From positions 496,001-560,000 of the forward strand of contig CAJXLB010000001.1 in the NCBI GenBank assembly GCA_913055905.1: a stretch of DNA of 64,000 bases, given 5' to 3'. The notes under the pieces are model-generated. The model was not told the origin of the DNA. It saw only the letters and a program-made list of their open reading frames with translations, and searched no databases. This document shows, in pieces, positions 8,988 to 17,574 of this stretch. The first letter of the stretch is position 1. Each line of letters starts with the position of its first letter. Origin of the DNA: an uncultured Winogradskyella sp. GTDB lineage: Bacteria; Bacteroidota; Bacteroidia; Flavobacteriales; Flavobacteriaceae. A program made the position numbers and the translations under genes.

Positions 8988-10230
8988 TTTGTGTGGTTTC
9001 TTCTAGCTGAAATATTTTTTTGATGAGTTCTATACTCTCGTCAGAGGTCACTTTGTCTTCTTTTAAGTGGTGCGCAAAGTGATTCGTGATTTTCTGAATG
9101 ATATTGTTACTTATAAGCTCTGCTTGGTCTTCATTGAAGTCTGCCAATTTTTTCCGTTGTGTATTGATTTCAGCAGTTTTTAAATCAATGAGCTTGTGCT
9201 TAATGGCCTGAATGGTGGGAACAAATTTTAAAGTGTCTATCCACGCATTGAATTCGGCCATGATTTCGGCTATAATACTTTCGGCTTTTGGGATGAATGC
9301 CTTGCGTTTTTCTAAAGTATCATCTGTAATCTTTGCCAAATCATCCATGTGAACCAAGGTTACACGCTCTAACTCGGTGACGTCTTCGCTAATGTTTTTA
9401 GGAATGGATAAGTCTAAAAGCAATAAGGGCTTTTGAGTTGAGATTAGCGATTTGAAGACGGTTGGATTCTGAGCACCTGTTGCAACAATGACAATATCAG
9501 AGGTGTTTATTTCGTCTTCAAGATTATTGAAGTCCTTAACGATAAGATTAAATTTACCTGCAACTTCTTCTGCCTTGGTCTTGGTCCTATTTATTAAAGT
9601 TATATGAGAATTTTTGGTATGCTTAACTAAATTCTCACAAGTGTTACGGCCAATTTTACCAGTACCGAACAACAAAATATTTTTATCGGTGACATTCTTA
9701 ACATTGGTCATAATATATTGTACCGCCGCAAAGGACACAGAGGTTGCGCCAGAAGATAGCTCCGTTTCATTTTTAATGCGCTTACTCGCTTGTATAACTG
9801 CATTTATCAAACGCTCAGAAAAGGAGTTGAGTAGACCTTGTTTCTTAGAGCGTCTTGCGGCTGTCTTCAACTGACTGATAATTTCAAAATCACCGAGGAT
9901 TTGACTATCCAAACCAGACCCTACCCTGAACATGTGCGAAATGGCCTCTTTTCCCTTGAATATGTAGGCTACGTCCTGAAATTCCTCAACCGTGCCTTTG
10001 GTGTTTTCACATAAGAGATGAATAAGCTGGTAAGGATGCTCGGCAAAGCCGTACAATTCTGTGCGATTGCAGGTAGAGATTACAACCAAGCTTTCAATGC
10101 CGTTGTTTTTAGCCTGCTCCAACAAGCGCACTTTGGCTGTGTCGCTTAAACTAAAATGACCGCGGATTTCGGCATCAGCTTTTTTATAGCTTAAGCCAAT
10201 AGCATAAAAGTATGTTGATTTGTGTTGCAT
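8980..10230 (-). CDS. hemA: glutamyl-tRNA reductase
   Basis: First committed enzyme of the C5 haem pathway: reduces glutamyl-tRNA(Glu) to glutamate-1-semialdehyde with NADPH. From the ATG at 10228-10230 the protein has 416 residues. The catalytic Cys54 lies in ISTCNRTELYG; the NADPH-binding fold contains NILLFGTGKIGRNTCENL, and QILGDFEIISQLK is also typical. A longer frame upstream to 10350 was rejected because a promoter-like TATTTTTG lies inside it (10265-10272) and the first conserved block (FYAIGLSYKKADAEIRG) starts just after Met at 10230. The start codon is 124 bp from the start of the divergent AraC-type reading frame at its longest. Confidence 0.95.
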   Translation of the reverse strand: MQHKSTYFYAIGLSYKKADAEIRGHFSLSDTAKVRLLEQAKNNGIESLVVISTCNRTELYGFAEHPYQLIHLLCENTKGTVEEFQDVAYIFKGKEAISHMFRVGSGLDSQILGDFEIISQLKTAARRSKKQGLLNSFSERLINAVIQASKRIKNETELSSGATSVSFAAVQYIMTNVKNVTDKNILLFGTGKIGRNTCENLVKHTKNSHITLINRTKTKAEEVAGKFNLIVKDFNNLEDEINTSDIVIVATGAQNPTVFKSLISTQKPLLLLDLSIPKNISEDVTELERVTLVHMDDLAKITDDTLEKRKAFIPKAESIIAEIMAEFNAWIDTLKFVPTIQAIKHKLIDLKTAEINTQRKKLADFNEDQAELISNNIIQKITNHFAHHLKEDKVTSDESIELIKKIFQLEETTQNV

Positions 10231-10264
10231 TCGCTCGTTTACCTGACTCGGGAAATTAACAATG

Positions 10265-10272
10265 CAAAAATA
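10265..10272 (-). promoter_or_regulatory. Bacteroidota-type -7 element for the hemA operon
   Basis: On the minus strand this reads TATTTTTG, matching TAnnTTTG. It would start transcription about 27 nt upstream of the hemA ATG at 10230 and drive the whole hemA-hemCD-hemE-EI24-hemF-hemB run. No convincing -33 TTTG was found. Confidence 0.55.
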
Positions 10273-10366
10273 ATTTTGTTGATAACATAAAAGTAACGCT
10301 GTAGGAACATTTAATATCGTTTCGGGTTTTTTAAGATAGTTTTTAAACAAAACATGATATTTGTCA

Positions 10367-10374
10367 TATTTTTG
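10367..10374 (+). promoter_or_regulatory. -7 element for the AraC-family regulator
   Basis: TATTTTTG on the plus strand matches TAnnTTTG and sits back to back with the hemA promoter, about 95 bp away. It falls inside the longest possible reading frame of the regulator, which argues for a downstream start codon. Confidence 0.5.
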
Positions 10375-10443
10375 TACTCGAATAAGCTGATTTCAGCACA
10401 TTGCTTTAGAATAAGTCTAAATAATAAGAATAAAAATCAAGGT

Positions 10444-11334
10444 TTGTCAGAGCTAAAAAATATCGCTAAAAGTACTTTTGAGGAGACATTTATAGAAGAA
10501 GGGTTCTTTGTCCTTACTTACAAAAATGAAACAGACGCAATTGAAGTGATTGAACGTGAGATTGATAGCACCTACATTCAGTTTCATTTCTGTACAAAAG
10601 GGAATTCCATTTTTGTTTTTAACAATGGGAGATATTCCTTAAACATCAATGAAGACACCTCCTTGTTGCTGTATAACCCTGAGCGGGATTTACCCATACA
10701 TCTAGAATTGCAACCACAAGCGGCTTTGGTATCTTTGATTATTTCCATAAAAAAGTTTCACAGCTTATTTTCTAAGGATGTGAGCTACATCACCTTTTTA
10801 ACGGAAGGTAACCGTGACAAGAAATACTACAAGGATGATAAGATTTCACCATCCATGGCGGTTGTACTCAATCAAATGCTTGGGTTTAATTTAAACCGTA
10901 TGGTAAAACCCATGTTTTTTAAGGGGAAAGCCTATGAGCTGCTAGCGCTTTTTTTTAATAAAAGTGAAGATGCCGATGTAGAGCAATGTCCATTTCTTGT
11001 TGATGAGGTCAATGTTGCCAAACTGAAAAGAGCTAAGGATATCATCATTTCTAGAATGACCGAACCGCCAACCCTTCAGGAATTGGCCATAGAAGTGGAG
11101 TTGAGTCTAAAAAAGTTAAAAGAAGGCTTTAAGCAGGTTTATGGCGACTCTGTTTACAGTTACCTGTTCGATTATAAAATGGATGTAGCTAGAAAACTGC
11201 TGGAATCTGGAGAGCACAACGTTAATGAGGTAGGATTAAAAGTAGGTTACAGCACGGCAAGCCATTTTATAGCAGCTTTTAAGAAGAAGTATGGCACTAC
11301 GCCGAAGAAATATATACTGGGAAGGACTAAATAA
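10444..11334 (+). CDS. AraC-family transcriptional regulator, divergent from the haem operon
   Basis: The C-terminal 100 residues are an AraC/XylS double helix-turn-helix: PPTLQELAIEVELSLKKLKE for the first helix pair and NVNEVGLKVGYSTASHFIAAF for the second, ending KKYGTTPKKYI. The N-terminal 190 residues form a cupin-like sensing region without a recognised ligand motif. I place the start at the TTG at 10444 (296 residues), preceded by AAGG and located after the promoter at 10367-10374; an ATG at 10354 would give 326 residues but overlaps that promoter. Its position between hemA and hemH suggests that it controls haem genes, perhaps sensing haem or iron; that is inference. Confidence 0.8.
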   Translation: MSELKNIAKSTFEETFIEEGFFVLTYKNETDAIEVIEREIDSTYIQFHFCTKGNSIFVFNNGRYSLNINEDTSLLLYNPERDLPIHLELQPQAALVSLIISIKKFHSLFSKDVSYITFLTEGNRDKKYYKDDKISPSMAVVLNQMLGFNLNRMVKPMFFKGKAYELLALFFNKSEDADVEQCPFLVDEVNVAKLKRAKDIIISRMTEPPTLQELAIEVELSLKKLKEGFKQVYGDSVYSYLFDYKMDVARKLLESGEHNVNEVGLKVGYSTASHFIAAFKKKYGTTPKKYILGRTK

Positions 11335-11397
11335 AAACTCAATAGTCTAATCGTTAAATATGATGGTGCGCCTATTTATATTAAGCTTAGGGTATTG

Positions 11398-11405
11398 TAT
11401 TTTTG
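11398..11405 (+). promoter_or_regulatory. -7 element for hemH
   Basis: TATTTTTG followed by CATAAAA matches TAnnTTTG, 43 bp before the hemH ATG and 63 bp after the regulator stop. It gives hemH and the downstream MATE gene a promoter of their own. Confidence 0.6.
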
Positions 11406-11448
11406 CATAAAAGCAATCAAATACTTTAGCTTTTACTAAAAAACGACT

Positions 11449-12495
11449 ATGAAAAAAGGAATATTATTGGTTAATCTGGGATCTCCAGACAGTCCAGAAC
11501 CTAAGGACGTAAAAACGTATTTAGGAGAGTTTTTAATGGACGAGCGCGTTATTGACGTTCCATTATGGGCGAGAAACCTTCTGGTTAAAGGTATTATTCT
11601 CAACACCAGACCAAAGGCATCTGCCAAAGCTTATAAAAAGATATGGTGGGAAGAAGGCTCGCCATTGATTGTGCTTTCTGAGCGTCTTCAAGAAAAGATT
11701 CAAAAACAAGTGGATTATCCTGTGGCCTTAGCCATGCGTTACGGAAGCATGACCATAAAGAAAGGCCTTCAGGAATTGGTAGATAAAGGGGTTGAAGAAG
11801 TATTTCTTATTCCGCTATATCCACAGTATGCTATGGCAACCACGGAAACTATTTTGGTGTTGGCAGAAGAGATTCGCCGTGAGTTCTTTCCGCAGTTGCA
11901 AATAACCGACCTTAAGCCTTTTTACAACAATCCAGATTATATCGAAGTACTCTCAAATAGCATTGCCAAAAGTTTAGAAGGTAAAGAGTATGAGCATTTG
12001 CTATTTTCCTACCATGGAGTTCCAGAACGTCATATTAGAAAAAGTGATGTTACCAAGTCACATTGTAACCCTAAGCCAGGCACCAACTGCGCTTGCTGTA
12101 AAACTCCGTCACCTGCCCATGAATTCTGCTATAAGCACCAATGCGTTGAGGTGACTCGATTGGTTGGAGAGAAGCTAGGTTTGGAAGAAGGAACCTATTC
12201 AACAAGTTTTCAGTCACGCTTAGGATTTGATCCGTGGTTAAGACCATACACAGACCGTACCATAGAGCGTTTTGGTAAGGAAGGCATGAAAAAAATGGCT
12301 ATTGTAACCCCTGCTTTTGTAAGCGATTGTCTAGAGACTTTGGAGGAAATTGCCATGGAAGGCGAAGAGATATTCCATGAGGTCGGCGGTGAGGAATTTA
12401 CCACGATTCCCTGTTTAAATGATAATGACGACTGGGCAGCTTTATTAGCCAAATGGATTAATGAGTGGGCAACTGCTGAAATTGCTGCCGTTTAA
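11449..12495 (+). CDS. hemH: ferrochelatase
   Basis: Inserts ferrous iron into protoporphyrin IX as the last step of protohaem synthesis. The 348-residue protein begins GILLVNLGSPDSPEP and carries the catalytic His189 in FSYHGVPERH. The second active-site region is SDCLETLEEIAMEG, with the conserved glutamates. An insertion absent from the E. coli enzyme (residues about 198-232) carries six cysteines: C206, C214, C216, C217, C227 and C232. This could bind a metal or Fe-S centre. The stop codon overlaps the MATE start (TAATG). Its own promoter-like element lies at 11398. Confidence 0.96.
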   Translation: MKKGILLVNLGSPDSPEPKDVKTYLGEFLMDERVIDVPLWARNLLVKGIILNTRPKASAKAYKKIWWEEGSPLIVLSERLQEKIQKQVDYPVALAMRYGSMTIKKGLQELVDKGVEEVFLIPLYPQYAMATTETILVLAEEIRREFFPQLQITDLKPFYNNPDYIEVLSNSIAKSLEGKEYEHLLFSYHGVPERHIRKSDVTKSHCNPKPGTNCACCKTPSPAHEFCYKHQCVEVTRLVGEKLGLEEGTYSTSFQSRLGFDPWLRPYTDRTIERFGKEGMKKMAIVTPAFVSDCLETLEEIAMEGEEIFHEVGGEEFTTIPCLNDNDDWAALLAKWINEWATAEIAAV

Positions 12496-13850
12496 TGGCC
12501 AAGGTTAGTTCACAGGAATTAGGAAATCAACCCATTGGTAAATTATTGATCAAGCAGGCGGTACCTGCCTCAATTGGGATACTTGTCATGTCCCTTAATA
12601 TTCTAATTGATACCATTTTTGTTGGTAATTGGATAGGGTCAGTTGCCATTGCCGCTATAAACGTGGTGCTTCCTGTATCCTTTTTTATTGCAGCGCTTGG
12701 TATGGCTATTGGTATCGGTGGGTCTTCCATAATTTCTAGAGCTTTGGGCGCAGATGATAGCACCAAGGCCCTGACGACTTTTGGAAACCAAATCACCTTA
12801 ACGGTTCTGTTTACCGTGTCCTTGGTGATACCTGGACTCTATTTTGTTGATAGTATAATTCCTGCTTTTGGCGGAAAAGGCGCCATCTTTGTCCCAGCAA
12901 AGATTTATTATACTATCGTTTTGTATGGTATTCCCTTCTTAGCCCTATGTATGATGGGTAATACGGTAATCCGAGCAGAAGGGAAGCCTAAATTTGCGAT
13001 GTATGCCATGTTAATCCCATCAGTTGGTAACTTGCTGTTGGATTACATCTTAATAAAGGTTTTTGATTTTGGTATGTATGGCGCCGCATGGGCAACAACC
13101 GCCTCCTATATGCTGTGTCTAGGATTTATTATATGGTTCTTTTTCTCCAACAATTCAGAATTAAAAATCACCAATTGTAATTTTAAATTACAGTTACCCA
13201 TAGTTAAGGAAATTGGGTCTCTCGGTTTTGTAACCTTATCAAGACAAGCAGCGGTTAGCGTCACCTATCTTTTAATGAACAATATTTTGTTTGAATTTGG
13301 AGGTGAAACTTCTGTGACGGCCTATGCTATTGTTGGTCGTATGATAATGTTTGCTTTTTTCCCCATTTACGGCATTACCCAAGGATTTCTGCCAATTGCA
13401 GGATTCAATTATGGTGCCCAGAATTACAAACGGGTAAGGGAAAGTATCATAACAGCCATTACATACGCAGCAATATTGGCAGCACTGGTTTTTGTGTTCT
13501 TAATGGTATTTCCAGAAGCTATTACCCGATTATTCACTCAAGATGAAGCTGTACTCCGGGAAACACCACCAGCTATGCGCTACGTGTTTTTAGCCACACC
13601 AATTATAGCTGTGCAACTTATTGGAGCAGCTTATTTTCAGGCTATTGGAAAAGCAGTGCCTGCTTTGCTTTTGACCTTATCGAGACAGGCCATATTTTTT
13701 ATTCCATTAATTTTCATACTACCTTATTTTTATGGCGAATTAGGAGTTTGGTTGGCTTTTCCTGCCGCAGATATTTTATCAACTATAGTTACTGCTTATT
13801 ATTTACACAGGGAAGTGAAGTTAAATTTACTGCCTTACGAAACAAAATAA
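12495..13850 (+). CDS. MATE-family multidrug/organic cation efflux transporter
   Basis: A polytopic membrane protein of 451 residues with the twelve-helix pattern of the MATE family, arranged as two similar halves. Visible features include KLLIKQAVPASIGILVMSLN at the N-terminus and DTIFVGNWIGSVAIAAINVV in helix 1-2. The second half starts near EIGSLGFVTLSRQAAVSV. Exporters of this type use Na+ or H+ gradients; the substrate is unknown. Translation is coupled to hemH by a one-base TAATG overlap. Coupling to the last haem enzyme raises the possibility of porphyrin export, but that is conjecture. Confidence 0.9.
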   Translation: MAKVSSQELGNQPIGKLLIKQAVPASIGILVMSLNILIDTIFVGNWIGSVAIAAINVVLPVSFFIAALGMAIGIGGSSIISRALGADDSTKALTTFGNQITLTVLFTVSLVIPGLYFVDSIIPAFGGKGAIFVPAKIYYTIVLYGIPFLALCMMGNTVIRAEGKPKFAMYAMLIPSVGNLLLDYILIKVFDFGMYGAAWATTASYMLCLGFIIWFFFSNNSELKITNCNFKLQLPIVKEIGSLGFVTLSRQAAVSVTYLLMNNILFEFGGETSVTAYAIVGRMIMFAFFPIYGITQGFLPIAGFNYGAQNYKRVRESIITAITYAAILAALVFVFLMVFPEAITRLFTQDEAVLRETPPAMRYVFLATPIIAVQLIGAAYFQAIGKAVPALLLTLSRQAIFFIPLIFILPYFYGELGVWLAFPAADILSTIVTAYYLHREVKLNLLPYETK

Positions 13851-13895
13851 TTATAAAGTTGTAATTTTAGGCATCAACAAACTAACCTTATTTCT

Positions 13896-16800
13896 ATGCG
13901 TTATTCAGCTATTCTGATGGCTTTCATGCTGTCATTCTTCACTTTAAATATTGATTCACAAAATTTTAGCGAATCCGATTACGGAGCGCTTGAGTACAGA
14001 TTAATTGGTCCATTTAGAGGAGGCCGAAGTGCAGCCGTCACAGGAGTTCCTGACCAACCAAATTTATTTTATTTTGGTGCAACAGGTGGAGGAATCTGGA
14101 AAACCAATAACGGCGGACGCACCTGGGAAAATATTTCAGATGGTTATTTCGGCGGTAGTATAGGCGCTATAAGTGTCTCAAAAAGTGACCCAAATGTCAT
14201 CTACGTTGGTGGTGGAGAGAAGACCGTTCGTGGTAACGTTTCTTCCGGTTATGGTGTTTGGAAAAGTGTCGATGCAGGTAAAACATGGACAGCTTCAGGA
14301 CTTGAAAAATCAAGACACATTCCTAGAATTGCTATTCATCCTACAGACCATAACATTGTTTATGCTGGTGTTATGGGCAACATATATAAGCCTACGGAAG
14401 AACGAGGGGTTTACAAGAGCACCGATGGTGGTAAAACTTGGCGCAAAACCTTGTTCTCCAATGAGCATGCTGGTGTGGTAGATTTAATCATTGACCCAAC
14501 CAACCCACGCATCCTTTATGCATCAACATGGCGTGTTCAACGTACGCCATACAGCCTGAGCTCTGGAGGTGAAGGTTCTGCCCTTTGGAAGAGTACCGAT
14601 AGTGGCGAAACTTGGACAGAGATTTCAAAGCATGAAGGTTTTCCTGAAGGTATTCTTGGAATCATTGGTGTTACCGTATCACCAGTAGATAACCAACGCG
14701 TTTGGGCCATGGTAGAAAATAAAGACCAAGGTGGTTTGTATCGCAGTGATGATGGAGGCGAGACGTGGACACAAGTAAATAGTGAACGAAAGCTACGTCA
14801 ACGTGCATGGTATTATACACGAGTCTATGCTGATACCAAGGATATCAATACGGTTTATGTGCTTAACGTGAGCTATCACAAAAGTACAGATGGTGGTAGA
14901 ACCTTTGGGAATTACAGGGCACCTCATGGCGATCATCATGACTTGTGGATTGCACCAGAGGATTCTAACCGTATGATTATAGGCGACGATGGTGGCGCCC
15001 AAATCACCTACGATGGCGGTGAAACCTGGAGTACCTATTACAACCAACCAACCGCACAGTTTTATAGAGTCACTACAGACAATGCGTTCCCTTATCGTAT
15101 CTATGTAGCACAACAGGATAATTCAACCATTAGAATCCCTCATAGAACCGATGGTTATTCAATTTCTGAAGACGATTGGGAGCCAACAGCAGGAGGAGAA
15201 TCTGCCCATATTGCTGTGGACCCGGAAAACAACGATATTGTTTATGGCGGCAGTTATGGCGGTTACTTAACGCGTGTTAACCATGAACGCGGTACGACAA
15301 GAGCCATTAATGTTTGGCCAGACAATCCGATGGGCGCTGGAGCGGAAGCCATGAAATATAGATTTCAGTGGAATTTCCCGATAATCTTTTCAAAGCATGA
15401 TCCCAATAAGCTTTATACCTTTTCACAGCATGTGCATGTAACGGAAAACGAAGGGCAAACGTGGAAAGTTATTAGTCCGGATTTAACGACGAACGACCCA
15501 GAAAAACAGAAATCCTCGGGAGGACCAATCACCCAAGATAATACAGCTGTAGAATATTATTGTACCATTTTTGCAGCACAAGAATCACCACTTAAGGAAG
15601 GCTTATTGTGGGTTGGGAGTGACGATGGATTGATTCATGTCACCAAAGATGGTGGAGAAACTTGGGAAAACGTCACACCTAAAGGGATGCCAAAGTGGAT
15701 GATGATTAATAGCATTGAGCCAAGTGCTTTTGATGAAGGCACCTGCTACGTCGCTGGGACAAAGTATAAAACAGGAGACTTTGCACCATATCTATACAAG
15801 ACCACAGATTATGGAAAAACCTGGAAGAAGATTACTAATGGAATCAATGAGGAGCATTTTACCCGAGTACTTAGGGAAGACCCAAAACGAAAAGGCTTAT
15901 TGTACGCAGGAACGGAAACCGGAATGTACATTTCCTTTAATGATGGCAAGGACTGGCAACCATTTCAGCTTAATTTACCAATTGTTCCTATTACCGATTT
16001 AACAATAAAGGATAACAATCTCATCGTTGCCACACAAGGGCGAAGTCTTTGGATTATTGATGATTTAACTGTAATCCATCAGTTGTTTGATGCAGATTTA
16101 ACCAAGAACATCTTGTTTAAGCCTAAGGATTCCTATAGAATGTCTGGAGGCAGTAGAAGCGGTAGTTTAACATCTGGAACTAATCATCCCAATGGTGTCA
16201 TAACCTATTTTAATCTTAAAGACTATTCCGAGGATGATAAAGTCTCCCTGACCTATTTTGACAAAAAAGGCGATACGATTAAAACATTTTCAACATCGGA
16301 TAAAAAGAACAAGTTGGAGGTCAAAAAAGGGCCAAACCATTTTGTATGGAATATGACTTACGATGGTGCAGAACGCCTCCCAGGAATGATTTTATGGGCA
16401 GCAAGTCTTCAAGGCCCTCGAGCCGTGCCTGGCACCTATGAAGTGCACTTGAATGTTAATGGAGACGTCCAGAAACAATCTTTCAATATTGTTCCAGATC
16501 CAAGAGCAGAGAGTACGGTTGAAGACATGCAGAAACAGTTTGATTTTATACAAGATGTTAACGCCACCGTAGACAAGGCGCATAAATCTATTAAGAATAT
16601 AAGGTCTATCAATAAGCAGTTAAGTGCTTTTCAAAAACAGTATAAGGAAAACGAAGAGGTGAAGGACCTTGTAGAAAAAGCAAAGGAATTGGAAGAGCAG
16701 CTCTCTGAGATTGAAAAAGCGCTATATCAAACAAAAAACAGGAGCAATCAAGACCCACTGAATTTTCCAATAAAACTTACCGATAAGCTTGGAGGCTTAA

Positions 16801-16985
16801 ATTCCTTGACAAGACGTGGTGATTTCCCACCAACCGACCAAGCTATTGAAGTAAAGGATGAGTTAACGCAAAAGATTAATGCACAGCTCGACACCTTCAA
16901 TGCTCTTCTGAGCAATGAGGTCAAGGCCTTTAATGCCGCTTTTAATGCTAAAGGTCTGGAGTATTTATTTGTTGAAGAAGACTAA
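13896..16985 (+). CDS. large secreted BNR/Asp-box repeat protein (VPS10/sortilin-like glycosyl-hydrolase fold)
   Basis: A 1029-residue exported protein with a signal peptide (MRYSAILMAFMLSFFTLNI, cleavage near residue 22). It has about eleven Asp-box repeats of the form S-x-D-x-G-x-T-W, for example TNNGGRTWENI, STDGGKTWRKT, SDDGGETWTQV, TKDGGETWENV and TTDYGKTWKKI. Such repeats build beta-propellers found in sialidases, sortilins and xyloglucanases. A long charged, probably coiled-coil stretch (residues about 890-950) precedes the C-terminus. No sialidase Arg triad could be assigned, so an enzymatic function is not claimed. Its stop shares one base with hemJ. Confidence 0.85.
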   Translation: MRYSAILMAFMLSFFTLNIDSQNFSESDYGALEYRLIGPFRGGRSAAVTGVPDQPNLFYFGATGGGIWKTNNGGRTWENISDGYFGGSIGAISVSKSDPNVIYVGGGEKTVRGNVSSGYGVWKSVDAGKTWTASGLEKSRHIPRIAIHPTDHNIVYAGVMGNIYKPTEERGVYKSTDGGKTWRKTLFSNEHAGVVDLIIDPTNPRILYASTWRVQRTPYSLSSGGEGSALWKSTDSGETWTEISKHEGFPEGILGIIGVTVSPVDNQRVWAMVENKDQGGLYRSDDGGETWTQVNSERKLRQRAWYYTRVYADTKDINTVYVLNVSYHKSTDGGRTFGNYRAPHGDHHDLWIAPEDSNRMIIGDDGGAQITYDGGETWSTYYNQPTAQFYRVTTDNAFPYRIYVAQQDNSTIRIPHRTDGYSISEDDWEPTAGGESAHIAVDPENNDIVYGGSYGGYLTRVNHERGTTRAINVWPDNPMGAGAEAMKYRFQWNFPIIFSKHDPNKLYTFSQHVHVTENEGQTWKVISPDLTTNDPEKQKSSGGPITQDNTAVEYYCTIFAAQESPLKEGLLWVGSDDGLIHVTKDGGETWENVTPKGMPKWMMINSIEPSAFDEGTCYVAGTKYKTGDFAPYLYKTTDYGKTWKKITNGINEEHFTRVLREDPKRKGLLYAGTETGMYISFNDGKDWQPFQLNLPIVPITDLTIKDNNLIVATQGRSLWIIDDLTVIHQLFDADLTKNILFKPKDSYRMSGGSRSGSLTSGTNHPNGVITYFNLKDYSEDDKVSLTYFDKKGDTIKTFSTSDKKNKLEVKKGPNHFVWNMTYDGAERLPGMILWAASLQGPRAVPGTYEVHLNVNGDVQKQSFNIVPDPRAESTVEDMQKQFDFIQDVNATVDKAHKSIKNIRSINKQLSAFQKQYKENEEVKDLVEKAKELEEQLSEIEKALYQTKNRSNQDPLNFPIKLTDKLGGLNSLTRRGDFPPTDQAIEVKDELTQKINAQLDTFNALLSNEVKAFNAAFNAKGLEYLFVEED

Positions 16986-17533
16986 TGGAGTATTACAATT
17001 ATATTAAATCCCTGCATCTCATTTTTATAATAACGTGGTTTGCAGGGCTTTTTTACATCCCACGCCTATTTGTTTACCAGATAGAAGCCTTTCATAAGCC
17101 TTCACCTGACAAGGAAATTCTGGGGAAGCAACTAAAACTAATGGCTAAACGGTTATGGTATATTATTACGTGGCCTTCTGCCATTCTATCAACGATTTTT
17201 GCGGTTTGGCTTCTCATACTTATGCCGGTTTGGCTTCAGCAGGGCTGGATGCATGTTAAGCTTACTTTTGTTCTTTTACTGTTTTTCTACCACTACCAAA
17301 CCCACATTTATTTCAAACAGTTGCAAAATGATGTGGTAAGAAAATCATCTAATTTTATGCGAATCTGGAATGAGGGCGCAACCTTTATCTTGTTCGCTGT
17401 GGTGTTCCTAGTTATTCTCAAGAGTTCCTTAAACTGGATTTTTGGTGTAGTAGGCATAGTTGTTTTAGCTATACTAATTATGCTAGGGTTTAGAGTCTAT
17501 AAGTCTATTAGGGCCAAAAATCCTGATGCCTAA
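16985..17533 (+). CDS. hemJ: HemJ-type protoporphyrinogen IX oxidase (CopD-like membrane protein)
   Basis: A 182-residue membrane protein with four hydrophobic helices. The first has the HemJ pattern SLHLIFIITWFAGLFYIPRL, with the conserved His11 proposed to ligate haem and the following Phe-Tyr-x-x-Arg. Later segments are LWYIITWPSAILSTIFAVW and the helix MHVKLTFVLLLFFYHYQTH, with a conserved Lys. HemJ oxidises protoporphyrinogen IX to protoporphyrin IX, the step between HemF and HemH. Databases often label such proteins CopD family; the haem-cluster context and the missing hemG/hemY in the window favour HemJ. It starts at the TAATG junction with the BNR-repeat gene. Confidence 0.82.
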   Translation: MEYYNYIKSLHLIFIITWFAGLFYIPRLFVYQIEAFHKPSPDKEILGKQLKLMAKRLWYIITWPSAILSTIFAVWLLILMPVWLQQGWMHVKLTFVLLLFFYHYQTHIYFKQLQNDVVRKSSNFMRIWNEGATFILFAVVFLVILKSSLNWIFGVVGIVVLAILIMLGFRVYKSIRAKNPDA

Positions 17534-17574
17534 ATGGCGCGATTATTGCTATATTTAGGTCATTACTAGCCCAA

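Noticed and set aside
10231-10350. An N-terminal extension of hemA by 40 residues
   Set aside because: It contains the promoter-like TATTTTTG on the same strand, and the conserved GluTR N-terminus begins right after the Met at 10230.
14793-15113. A 106-codon antisense frame within the BNR-repeat gene
   Set aside because: It is a shadow of the coding strand; the sense frame has a complete repeat structure.
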